Shown here: piece by piece, positions 1 to 8,626 of the stretch | Position numbering within the stretch: the stretch's first letter is position 1 | Layout: every line of letters begins with the position of its first letter | Origin: Pezicula radicicola | Taxonomy: Eukaryota; Ascomycota; Leotiomycetes; Helotiales; Dermateaceae | Length of the DNA stretch: 64,000 nt | Assembly (NCBI GenBank): GCA_003008705.1 | Contig: PDUO01000010.1 | Coordinates: 1,116,001 to 1,180,000 of the forward strand | Direction of reading: 5' to 3' | The notes under the pieces: generated by a model | What the model saw: the letters and a program-made list of their open reading frames with translations, nothing else | What the model was told of the DNA's origin: nothing | Databases searched by the model: none | Translations under genes and position numbers: made by a program

Positions 1-68
1 CGCACCTAACTTTAATAATAACCATACTAAAGGGAAAGCAAGAAGATCAAGCCCAAACTCTACCTAAA

Positions 69-1745
69 ATGGAGTATCGAAAGAGGAAAGCCTCCCACCA
101 GGCTAACAACAATGAAGAGACCGGAGGACCAACCCCTGGAGGCCCTAACGATCCTCGGAGAAAAGGCGCGAAGAAGATACGATCTTCGAACGGAAGACCA
201 TCTGCATCACAACTGCCAGTAGAGCCGCAATTGGCCGCTTCTATGATGGAGAAACAGAGGAAGTCAAAGTTACCTGCAGCGGAAATCACTGATGCGTCGA
301 GATCTTCAAGATCGCGAAAGCACGCCACACGACCTCCTGCTGTGCATGGTGGTGACGAGGCCGATGAGGAGCTAGACTCTATGGATTCAACGAATTCAAC
401 GGAAGAAACGGATGAGATGGATGAATTGGAAGTAAACGCAACTGGCTCTTCATCGAGGAGAAAGAGGCCGTTTCCGGCTTCTAGCTCGCGAAGGAAGATC
501 TCCAGGGCACGAAGGAACATTGTCGAAAGCTCTCCAGACGTCAGTTCTGGCGACGAGATAGACGATTCACAATCGGAATGGACTCCGGAGGATGAATTTC
601 TCCTCCAACGCACAGACAGTTTAGAGGTTGCCTTATGGAAGAAGACGCAACGAATATTCGGAGTGTATCCACATGAGATATTACCTGAAGGCATCAAGTT
701 TGATTTTACCAAACACAAGCCTTATGATTTCAATGGCGCCAAGATCAAGAATTCCAACTTGTCGCATGATCTCTGTGACAAGCTTGGCCAGCTAATATGT
801 TGTATCGCTTTTGGAGATAGGCTGGATTTCCTTAAATACGTCATTCGTTACACTCTTTTCGTTCGCATAGGAGCACCAAAATACACGAAGCCGCAAAAAT
901 CGGAACTCAGCATACTCCACGTGGGGGTTTTGGAGGACTATAAGAATGCTTCCGGTCTTGAACTGGACGACAAGGCGATGTTAAAGGTGTTGAGGGATAA
1001 ATTTGGCCCAGACCTTCCACCTTATTACGACTTCGTCAAAGAGCTTAAGGCTAACGGACCATCATATAAACATCAACCTGGTCTGATAAAACGAGATATT
1101 ATGAATATTATCGATGCATGGAACAGATATGCTGTGAAGAATAAAGACCTCAAGACTGTGGAGGATTATGCTAAGGATTGGGCAAGCATACCTAACAACG
1201 TGGTAAAAGGGCTTGCAACGAAAAGGCTTAATTTGCAGCAGTATTCAAAGGAACGGACACTGGAATTAAAGAAAGAATGGATTGTCTCTCAACGACCCAA
1301 GAGAAAGCGTGCGAGGGATGTGGATTCTGACTCCATGGCTTCACAACCAGAGATTGAGGCTGGGAGAAGGGGAGAAAGTCTTGGAGGAAACAGCCACTCA
1401 CCAAACAATAGTCTATCTCCATCCCCTAGAGAGCAACGGTCGCCAACACCCCGTAGAGCTCGAGAGAGAAGCGAGAGACCTAGTGAAGGACACAGCAACC
1501 GACGTTTTCTCTCTCCCCACGAAGCCCGCGAGAGCTCTCCACCTATACAAAGCTCCCAGGGAGAGATAAATCAGGAAAATATCGAAGTCGAAGTTAAAGC
1601 TGTTCACGTTGAGAAGGAGAATACAGAGGATAATAGACTTAGGAGCACACCACAATCTTCTACTGTTCCATCAACAATGAAATGGATATTTGGTGAGTCT
1701 GAGGAGAAAGACAGTGATACCTCGAAGGTTAAAGAAGAGGACTAG
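69..1745 (+). CDS. Orphan Lys/Arg-rich protein with a possible SUMO-site tail
   Basis: A single-exon reading frame of 558 residues that starts at the first ATG and ends at TAG. I do not recognise the family. Residues 1-180 are basic, Ser/Glu-rich and probably disordered, with nuclear-localisation-like clusters (SSRRKRPF, SRRKISRARR). Residues ~185-440 look folded and are rich in aromatic and hydrophobic residues (SEWTPEDEFLLQRTDSLE, then a region around VIRYTLFVRIGAPKYTKP). The C-terminal ~130 residues are again low complexity with SPSPREQRSPTPRR. The last 60 residues (SSPPIQSSQG ... HVEKENTEDNRLRSTP) resemble the ends of the two minus-strand genes at 3141-4553 and 5848-6792, so this may be a distant relative. 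Convergent with the 3141-4553 gene. Probably nuclear, by composition only. Confidence 0.7.
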   Translation: MEYRKRKASHQANNNEETGGPTPGGPNDPRRKGAKKIRSSNGRPSASQLPVEPQLAASMMEKQRKSKLPAAEITDASRSSRSRKHATRPPAVHGGDEADEELDSMDSTNSTEETDEMDELEVNATGSSSRRKRPFPASSSRRKISRARRNIVESSPDVSSGDEIDDSQSEWTPEDEFLLQRTDSLEVALWKKTQRIFGVYPHEILPEGIKFDFTKHKPYDFNGAKIKNSNLSHDLCDKLGQLICCIAFGDRLDFLKYVIRYTLFVRIGAPKYTKPQKSELSILHVGVLEDYKNASGLELDDKAMLKVLRDKFGPDLPPYYDFVKELKANGPSYKHQPGLIKRDIMNIIDAWNRYAVKNKDLKTVEDYAKDWASIPNNVVKGLATKRLNLQQYSKERTLELKKEWIVSQRPKRKRARDVDSDSMASQPEIEAGRRGESLGGNSHSPNNSLSPSPREQRSPTPRRARERSERPSEGHSNRRFLSPHEARESSPPIQSSQGEINQENIEVEVKAVHVEKENTEDNRLRSTPQSSTVPSTMKWIFGESEEKDSDTSKVKEED

Positions 1746-1817
1746 GGAGGATTTGTGATGCGAGAGAGATCTTTTTGGATGATGACGGAAAGTGCCCTGC
1801 CGCCAATAATCTAGTCA

Positions 1818-2060
1818 GAAAGAGCACACCACACAATGCTGAACGAGCAAGCTGAAAGAGCACATGCTGAATGAGCACTCTGAAAGAGAATATACAATGC
1901 TGAAAGAGCACATACTGAAAGAGTATATCACACAACGCTGAACGAGCAAGCTGAAAGAGCACATGCTGAATGAGCACTCTGAAAGAGAACATACAATGCT
2001 GAAAGAGTATGCTGAAAGAGCACAACAAGCTAGAAGAGCAACAAACTGAAAAAGCACCGT
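1818..2060. repeat. Tandem repeat of GCTGAAAGAGCAC-like units
   Basis: Short units (CTGAAAGAGCACA, CTGAATGAGCACT and variants of about 13-21 bp) repeat about a dozen times. They are arranged in a higher-order block: the segment starting CTGAACGAGCAAGCTGAAAG at 1839 recurs almost exactly at 1938, a 99-bp period. It starts ~70 bp after the stop of the 69-1745 gene, so it may lie in that gene's 3' UTR. Confidence 0.85.
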
Positions 2061-2852
2061 GGCACAGCAATAGTCCAATTTAGATTGTTTTTTTTTAAAA
2101 AAAAAGAATTACATCTTGCACAAATATTTGAAAGAAATTTTTAGGTGACAGAGTGCTATTACTAATTATCTTAATCAGCAGAAAGCGCTTATAGATAATT
2201 GTACATAAGGTATATGTACACTTGTTACCCAATACATGTCAATTGTCTCTTATTCTCCTTCTCTCCCCCTGTTCTATGCTATACTCGAACAGAAATTATT
2301 GTTCTAGATGAAAATCACTGTTTTTGTTAGCCTAGGCTTGTTAATCTACTAGGTACGCTGGTGGTCTTGATTTTCTACAACAATTTGACAGTCACGGGGC
2401 GTGTGATTAGACTATTGGTAATAAGAGCTCAATATTCTGAGAGATAATTATGCTTCCAGAGATTTTAGATTAGAAAAGGAGACAGTCTTCAAGGAAGTGC
2501 ATAGTGTGTGTGGTTTTTTGTAAGAGGGAAACTGTACAAGGAAAGGAGAAAGACGAGTTCTTGCCCTGCTGATGGGAAGGAGAGGTACTAAATAGGTACT
2601 AAGTCAGTGAGCATTCTGAATGGACACGCTCATATTGACGGAAAGTTTTATGTATCTCGAATACAGCATCCGGGGTAATTAATACACATCTATAAAACCT
2701 ATCACATAAGCAATTATTCCAACTGAACTACACAAGTATGTATTGAATAGTAAGGGAACTATCTAAGTGGACTAGTGCTGTACCACATTCATGCTTACTC
2801 AGCCATAATAGAGCCATTTTCTGGAAAAGTAAAGGCTTCTTTAACCATAAAT

Positions 2853-3058
2853 ACCAGCTTATTCAGCAAGGAACCAAAACCAGCCTATTCGGCAGGGAAA
2901 CAAACTGCCAGCCTATTCGGCAGGGAACAGAAAACCAGCCTATTCAGCAGGTAAAGAATTTGTCCAGCCTATTCGGCAGGTAATATAACTTGTCCAACTT
3001 ATTCAGCAGGAATAGAGCCTTTTCGGCGATTGTTGAGCTAATGCTTATTCAGCATTCG
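2853..3058. repeat. Minisatellite, core CAGCCTATTCGGCAGG
   Basis: About eight units at 26-30 bp spacing (starts near 2853, 2880, 2909, 2935, 2964, 2994 and two degenerate ones to 3058). A well-conserved 16-bp core, CAGCCTATTCGGCAGG or CAGCTTATTCAGCAAG, is separated by variable A-rich linkers. Variants alternate TTCGGC and TTCAGC. Single diverged copies of the same core occur at ~7165-7185, 7672-7680, 7744-7760 and 7793-7810. Confidence 0.8.
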
Positions 3059-3140
3059 TGGCAGCTTGTCCATCAAAAACGTTCCCATCCACAAACATCG
3101 TCCTTATGTCACCTTGATGCCTTTACCCATCTTTGGGTTT

Positions 3141-4553
3141 CTAGGCACTACTGTCTTCTCTGTCAGATTTCACCACCACATCCATTTCCTTCCTGGTGGA
3201 AGGATGTAGTGTAATATCAAGTCTCTTATCCTCAGTGTTCTCCTTTTTTACATGAACATCTTTATCTTCACTATGTTCCTTCTTTATCTGTCGCTGGGGG
3301 CTCTGTATAGGTGTAAAGCCGTCTCGGAGTTCGCGAGGAGGGAAAAAACGTGGGCCCGTTCGGTTTTTTCTCCCATGTCTCTTGATAGCCCCAAGAGGTT
3401 TTGACGATCGATGTATTGTTGAGCGGTGGTCATTTTCTCCACCAGGTCTCTCACCTGATCGTCGCTCTCTATCATTGGTTCCATCTCTGTGTCGACGGGG
3501 TGAGGGGGATTTTCTATGTCTATCATAGCGCTCACTATGATAGCTATTCCCTCCACTATACAGATGATCGTAGTCCCGGCTGCGATAGTAGTTTCCTCTA
3601 TCGTCTCTTTCATCTCTTTCCATATCATAGTCTTCTCTGTACTTCACAGGCACAGTTACTGGACTCCGACTTCGACTTCGACTCCTACGACGGCTGCCAC
3701 TGCCACTGAGACCTCGGCGATCTGAATACCGAGCTTCAGAACGCTGATGGCTCGAAGCATCTCGATTATCTTGTCTCCAGGTACCTCCAACTATTGGCAC
3801 TCGACCAGGTGGCCCGTTGGGTCTGGAAGGCATTTGACCTTTATCAACTCCCAAATTAGGATATTGGGAGACTCTGCCATCACCACGTCCTCTTCCATCA
3901 AAGTCACGTCCTCTTCCAATATCATCACGTCCTGGTCCAGTGGTATTAAGTCCTCTTCTACCAAGAAACCCTCGTTGCCATGGAGTCAACACTTGCTGTG
4001 GTGTGACTTGGCCGACACGAAGTGGACCTTGAGGCCATGATCCCTGACCGGTTGTTCCTATAGAGGGTGTGGCGACTGGCGATAGATTCGGCCGTTGGTT
4101 TGTACTGGTGCCTAGTCCACGAGTGCCCATATTGGTTGGGTCTACTCCTTGCGCACTTCCACTATCTCGGCGCTGGGTGCTTGGCCGAGCCTGGGAGGCA
4201 ACTGATGCGCTCCACCCACGTATATCTCCTGGATCAACCCCTGGAAATATAAAGAAATAATCATTTTTTGGGACTAGAAGCAGTGAGTTCATAATCTAAG
4301 GATAACAAAAGATAGCGAGGGTACACGTACAGATCTTGTGGAAGGCTAGCTGCTCGATCTTCCACATTCTCCGGTCCTGGGTATAAAATCGCCAATCCGT
4401 AGTTTTTGGATTGGGCGACGTCCTACATTGCTTATCAAAGAACACTGTGCTGTTCTTGATAGTCTGTTCCATAAGGCCCTCAGGCTTCTTGCATGTCCTG
4501 CAAATCTTGTCCATTTCATTCCTTACCGAGACGTATCTGGGTGGTTCCTCCAT
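3141..4553 (-). CDS. Orphan Arg/Ser-rich protein, tandem paralogue A
   Basis: Two exons, 4553-4331 and 4240-3141, separated by a 90-bp intron (donor GTACGT, acceptor TTTCCAG, phase 1). Together they give 440 residues in one frame. I chose the ATG at 4553 because it aligns with the start of the neighbouring paralogue (MEEPPRYVSV against MADLPPRYESV); an in-frame extension to 4673 is less likely. Exon 1 encodes a small conserved module with CRTCKKPEG and DWRFYTQDRRMWKIEQ. Exon 2 is Gly/Arg/Asp-rich and disordered, with an RS-type stretch (RRRSRSRSRSP) and a tail carrying IKKE and VKKE. It could bind RNA or chromatin, judging by composition only; I know of no family. Confidence 0.75.
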
Positions 4554-4674
4554 TGTTTGCGATTTCTCTATCGTTGGGTATTGTTGATAGAGAGGAGGGG
4601 TTTGTGCAGATTGTCCTGCGCGCGAGAAAAGTTTGTATAGAGATGAAAGGTATCTCCGGAAAGAAAATCGCAAC

Positions 4675-4697
4675 TATATCTCGAGCCTCGCGAGATC
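4675..4697 (-). promoter_or_regulatory. Conserved upstream palindrome, copy 1
   Basis: The block TATATCTCGAGCCTCGCGAG plus ATC has inverted arms ATCTCG / CGAGAT around a 7-bp centre. It lies 122-144 bp upstream of the ATG at 4553. The same block, followed by a similar CACTAGTGCTAAATTCAC-like stretch, stands 107-129 bp upstream of the paralogue at 6792. Retention in both otherwise diverged leaders suggests a binding site; this is inference. Confidence 0.5.
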
Positions 4698-4763
4698 ACG
4701 CTAGCGCCAAATTCACTCTTCAAACTCAATCCTAGACGAAATTCACTTACCTAACTTGGGTAA

Positions 4764-4993
4764 CTTACTTGATTTGGGTAACCTAATCTAAGAACTACCC
4801 TTATAGAACTAAGCACAAGTAACTACTATATAGCCGCACTTAGCACCTCACTAGAGTTTATACTCTAGATTTCTGAATATACTATTGTCTATTAATAGTG
4901 TTATAAGTTTAGGTAATCAATTATATAAAGGTAACAACTAAGGATTATGTAATATCAACTTCTACTTTCTTACTATATGCTTCTTATAGTCTT
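4764..4993. repeat. Dispersed repeat, copy A (AT-rich, RIP-like)
   Basis: Aligns along ~230 bp with 8145-8375 (copy B), including shared blocks CTTATAGAACT, AGCACAAGT, CCGCACTTAGC and TACTATTG. Nearly all differences are transitions and copy A carries the A or T. For example CTACTTTCTTACTATATGC here stands against CCACTTCCTCACCATGTGC in copy B. No ORF. It begins inside a GTAACT..CTTG unit. Confidence 0.75.
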
Positions 4994-5403
4994 GAGCTTG
5001 GGTTACCAGCATCCGCAAAAAATTAGGTAGAAGAGAACATTTGTATTCAAAATAGGCCAAGGGATTAATCGTATCTGTTGTTGTTGAATACCTTGTTATC
5101 ATACATATCTCTAAAGTTGTCAATCTAGATGCGGTGATGGTGCAGTCCTCCCGTTGGCCGAAAATTCGGCTACCAAGTCGTTGTCTCGGCGTACTTCTTC
5201 TGCATCGGTTAAGAGATTTTCGAGTCCTTTTAGTGTTAGATAGGCAAGGGTCTTATCCACTAGACAAGTTAATCTCAACTTGCCTATTAAAGATAGCATA
5301 GAACAGAGGGAGAAGAAAAAGTATAAGGAACAATTGCTTTGTATTAGGTAGCAAGAGTGTGTCCTACGTACAATTATCTACGAGCATTTTCTACTAATAT
5401 GAT

Positions 5404-5798
5404 AGCACTGTCTGCTTATTGAGCACTGTCTGCTAGTATGAGCACTGTCTGCTNNNNNNNNNNNNNNNNNNNNNNNNNNNNNNNNNNNNNNNNNNNNNNN
5501 NNNNNNNNNNNNNNNNNNNNNNNNNNNNNNNNNNNNNNNNNNNNNNNNNNNNNNNNNNNNNNNNNNNNNNNNNNNNNNNNNNNNNNNNNNNNNNNNNNNN
5601 NNNNNNNNNNNNNNNNNNNNNNNNNNNNNNNNNNNNNNNNNNNNNNNNNNNNNNNNNNNNNNNNNNNNNNNNNNNNNNNNNNNNNNNNAGCACTGTCTGC
5701 TATATGGTAGCACTGTCTGCTAGTATGAGCACTGTCTGCTAGTATGAGCACTGTCTGCTGTATGAGCACTGTCTGCTGGTATGATAGCACTGTCTGCT
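5404..5798. repeat. Minisatellite, 18-21 bp unit AGCACTGTCTGCTAGTATG
   Basis: Units start at 5404, 5422 and 5440, then after the N gap at 5689, 5709, 5728, 5747, 5765 and 5786. The 13-bp core AGCACTGTCTGCT is invariant and the 5-8-bp spacer (AGTATG, TATATGGT, GGTATGAT) varies. The array ends ~50 bp from the stop codon of the 5848-6792 gene. Confidence 0.9.
5454..5688. other. Assembly gap of 235 Ns
   Basis: A run of N inside the CTGTCTGCT minisatellite; both edges are repeat sequence, so the gap probably reflects collapse of the array and its true length is unknown. Any reading frame across it is meaningless. Confidence 0.99.
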
Positions 5799-5847
5799 AA
5801 ATGAAATACTTCCTGCTGTGGCTTGTTCGGCGAGACCAAACTCTCAC

Positions 5848-6792
5848 CTACTCTTTTTTGATCTTTAAGCTACTATCTTCTCTCTCAACCTCCTCCGGCT
5901 CCTTGGTAGAAAATTGTGGTGTAGTCGGATCCTCCTCATGTTCCCGCTTAACGAAAACATCTTCCTTATCTTCCGCCTTCATATTTGCTTGGGAGCTCTG
6001 CATGGGGGCAGTGTTCTCCCGATGTTCATAGGGAGGGATAAAAGATTGGCTTGGTGGTCGATTACTGCGTATTCCACCAGGTCTCCCGCTTCTTTCCCAA
6101 GCACCAAGAGGTATTGGCGATGGATGTCTTAATCGTCGCTCGCTATCGTAGCGTTCATCGCGATAGACATTTCCTCCTGTATAACGATGATCGTAGTTCC
6201 GGCTACGATAATGGTTTTCTCTACGGTCTCTTCCATCTCTATCCCTATCGTAGTCTTCTCTTCTACTAACGAATCCTCGTTGCCATGGGATCAACGCCTG
6301 CTGTGGTGTAGTTGGGCTAACACGAGGTGGACCTTGAGCCCATGGTCTCGGCTGCTGGTTCCTACTAGTGCCTTGTATAAGAGTACCCATGTTGGTTGGA
6401 ACTACTCGTTGCGTGCTTCCACGGTCTGGGCGCTGGTCAACAGGTGCGCTGTATCTTCGTATATCTCCTGGATCGACCCCTGGGAATTTCAATTTATACT
6501 CCCGCCATGGGACTAGGAATAGTAAGCTTCAAGTTCAAGGACAAAAAAAAAAGGTAGGGTTACACATACAGGTCTTGGCGAAGGTCATCTGCTCGATCAT
6601 CCACAGTCGTCGATCCTGGCTGTAGAATCGCCATTCTGCAGTCTCCGGGTTTGACCCTCGCACTTGGTCGTCAAAGAACTTTATGGCCAACTTCATACAT
6701 TGGTCCAGAACTCCAGCCGGCTTCCCACGAGCCCGGCACATCTCCAACATATCATCCTTAACTGACTCGTATCTTGGCGGTAGATCCGCCAT
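5848..6792 (-). CDS. Orphan Arg/Pro-rich protein, tandem paralogue B
   Basis: Two exons, 6792-6570 and 6479-5848, giving 284 residues. The 90-bp intron (donor GTATGT, acceptor TTCCCAG) has the same length, position and phase 1 as in the 3141-4553 gene, and exon 1 is 223 bp in both. The exon 1 module is conserved (MADLPPRYESVKDDMLEMCR, then EWRFYSQDRRLWMIEQ), and exon 2 opens with VDPGDIR followed by PTNMGT in both proteins. The middle is DRDGRDRRENHYRSRNYDHR-like low complexity and the tail ends VKREHEED ... LKIKKE. It is shorter than paralogue A because the disordered middle is reduced. Function unknown. Confidence 0.75.
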
Positions 6793-6898
6793 GGTTCTAT
6801 CTTACTCTGTTATCGTAGAGGAAGATAGGATGTGCGCAGTAGGTTTGCGCAAAAATGTTGTATGAAGATGGAGCAGAGTTGGAAAGAATATTAGCGAT

Positions 6899-6921
6899 TA
6901 TATCTCGAGCCTCGCGAGATC
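6899..6921 (-). promoter_or_regulatory. Conserved upstream palindrome, copy 2
   Basis: Same 23-bp block as at 4675-4697, positioned 107-129 bp upstream of the ATG at 6792. The flanks have diverged (CGCACTAGTGCTAAATTCAC against CACGCTAGCGCCAAATTCAC), while the palindrome itself is unchanged. Confidence 0.5.
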
Positions 6922-8144
6922 GCACTAGTGCTAAATTCACTGATCAAAGTCACCCTTGGATGGGAATGGGAATTCACTCTTCCCAGTCTATTCATTCTTC
7001 TTATCACGCGAAGCCTCTTTTAAAACTCTTAAACACGTCGCTGTATCTTCTCAATGACATCGCCAATCTGTTTTGAATAACTATCTATTAAATACATGAT
7101 GGGTTTGAGCAACTCACTTCAACTCACTTGATTTCAGTGACACATAGCTTGACTAATTCAGCATAATTCAGCCAATATATTCATAATTTTGAGCTTTTCA
7201 AGAATTGGTCAGTACAAAACAACCATATTCCGTCCAATAACCACTGAATTCCTATCTTCAGTCCCCAGGTATTTGGAGACTAGGCCATTGGAATCTCTAG
7301 AGATGTTTCAAAGACTTGGATTTGGGTTGCCAGCATTCATGAAAATAGACATCTTGAAGCAAAATATCGTGGTTTAGTACTGGATTTTATTGTAGTTAGA
7401 TTATTGTAGATAGGGAGGCCCATGTGTGACGGCGGTCTTTAGGGAGCTCGCTAACTAAGCGAGTAGAAGAGGTTTTGGTTGTTGTCCAAAACAATACTCT
7501 AAAAGAGAAAAAAAGAGAGTAGTCAAGCACTTGTGGTCGGATCGTATAGTATTTGAGTTGTGTTGGGTTTAAGTCGTATATTCTGAGAGTCGTATGTCCA
7601 AGTTTAATTATTCCATGTTAACTTCGCCACCAATAGGGGCTGCAGGCTCTTTCAGCCAATTTTGAAGACTTATTCAGCCAGTGTATAGTAGAAACACCGC
7701 CTCCAAGGTTTTTACCTATTCCTTGTTTCTACTGTCAGGTTCCAGCCTATTCGGCAGGCCTACTAAGAGGTTCTTCGAACGAACGTTAGTCCCACCTTAT
7801 TCGATAGACGTTATGTGCTTGCTACTTTGTCGAGGGTTGTATGTTTCGTTTGCGACCACTTATGCATATTTGACTTGTTTTGGTTTTCAGTCTCTTATTT
7901 AGGTAAATATATGTACCGAAGATGCACCACCTACAATCAAATATAGAAGGCACGCGTTCCCCTTTGTTTTCGTACACCAACCAGCAACCATACTTCTTGA
8001 CAAGACAACAGGTACGTGTAATCGCAATGGGAACGTGCTATATGCCCCAGAGGTCAATTCTACATCGACTATAGCAGGATACTCTGCCAAGAAATACAGG
8101 CCATAAATTCCAGTGGAAAAAATAACAGTCACGTAGTAGCACAA

Positions 8145-8375
8145 TAACTCACTGGACTTGGGCAACCTAATCTACGAGCTATTCTTATAGAACTGAGCAC
8201 AAGTGACTACCAAATGACCGCACTTAGCGCCCGACTAAAGCATGTGCCTCAACTCTCTGGATACTATTGTTCATTGATAGGGTTGTAAGTTTGGGTAATG
8301 AATCGTGCAAAGGTGACGACCGAGGATCACATAATATTAACTTCCACTTCCTCACCATGTGCTTCTCATAAACTT
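8145..8375. repeat. Dispersed repeat, copy B (less mutated)
   Basis: Partner of 4764-4993. It retains C and G at sites that are T and A in copy A, mostly at CpA/TpG positions (GTGACT against GTAACT, TTGTAAG against TTATAAG, GGTGACGACC against GGTAACAACT). It starts with ACTCACTGGACTTGGGCAAC, a degenerate GTAACT..CTTG-family unit. No coding potential, no clear terminal repeats. Confidence 0.75.
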
Positions 8376-8626
8376 TCAGGGTGCTTCACCCGTTAATTGA
8401 GGCTTTTCAAGAGCTAATATTAAAGCGGATTCATATCTTGCAAGAAGCAGACTTAAATACAGTGGGTTATAAGCACCGGACAATATTCCAGGTAGTTCGG
8501 AAATGCTGGTCAGCTCCTTTAGCTACCCATTTCCCCAAGTATGGCTATCACATAGTCTGTCCCTTTGTTAAAGTCTCGAGCAAGTAATTTTGGGATGATG
8601 CCACTGCTTTACTCTCCTTGAATCGA

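Larger units (their letters stand above)
1746..3140. other. Gene-free spacer between two convergent genes
   Basis: Holds two tandem-repeat arrays (1818-2060 and 2853-3058). The 2061-2852 interval between them is AT-rich with homopolymer runs near 2085-2105, and I see no coding signal, RNA gene or transposon ORF in it. Confidence 0.6.
4554..5847. other. Spacer between the tandem paralogues
   Basis: Contains the promoter palindrome (4675-4697), two single GTAACTnACTTG minisatellite-family units at ~4748-4785, dispersed repeat copy A (4764-4993), a featureless stretch 4994-5395, and the CTGTCTGCT minisatellite interrupted by an assembly gap. No gene seen. Confidence 0.6.
6793..8626. other. Gene-free region, with dispersed motifs
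   Basis: Holds promoter palindrome copy 2, single diverged copies of the CAGCCTATTCGGCAGG core (7165-7185, 7672-7810), a GCAACTCACTTC..CTTGATTT unit near 7110-7130, and dispersed repeat copy B. A fragment at ~7320-7345 (TTTGGGTTGCCAGCATTC) echoes sequence just after repeat copy A (~4988-5010). The short frames here, such as one at 8381-8587, show no recognisable protein features. Confidence 0.55.

Noticed and set aside
47..718. 223-codon minus-strand frame opposite the first gene
   Set aside because: It is the antisense shadow of the 69-1745 frame; its Ser/Cys/Leu-rich product mirrors the Lys/Glu/Arg codons of the real gene and has no start context or partner exons.
5378..5790. Several overlapping open frames on both strands
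   Set aside because: They run through the 235 Ns and a tandem repeat whose unit lacks stops; no coding meaning.
7899..8165. 88-codon minus-strand frame with hydrophobic segments
   Set aside because: No ATG-context, domain or splice support, and it overlaps the start of dispersed repeat copy B.
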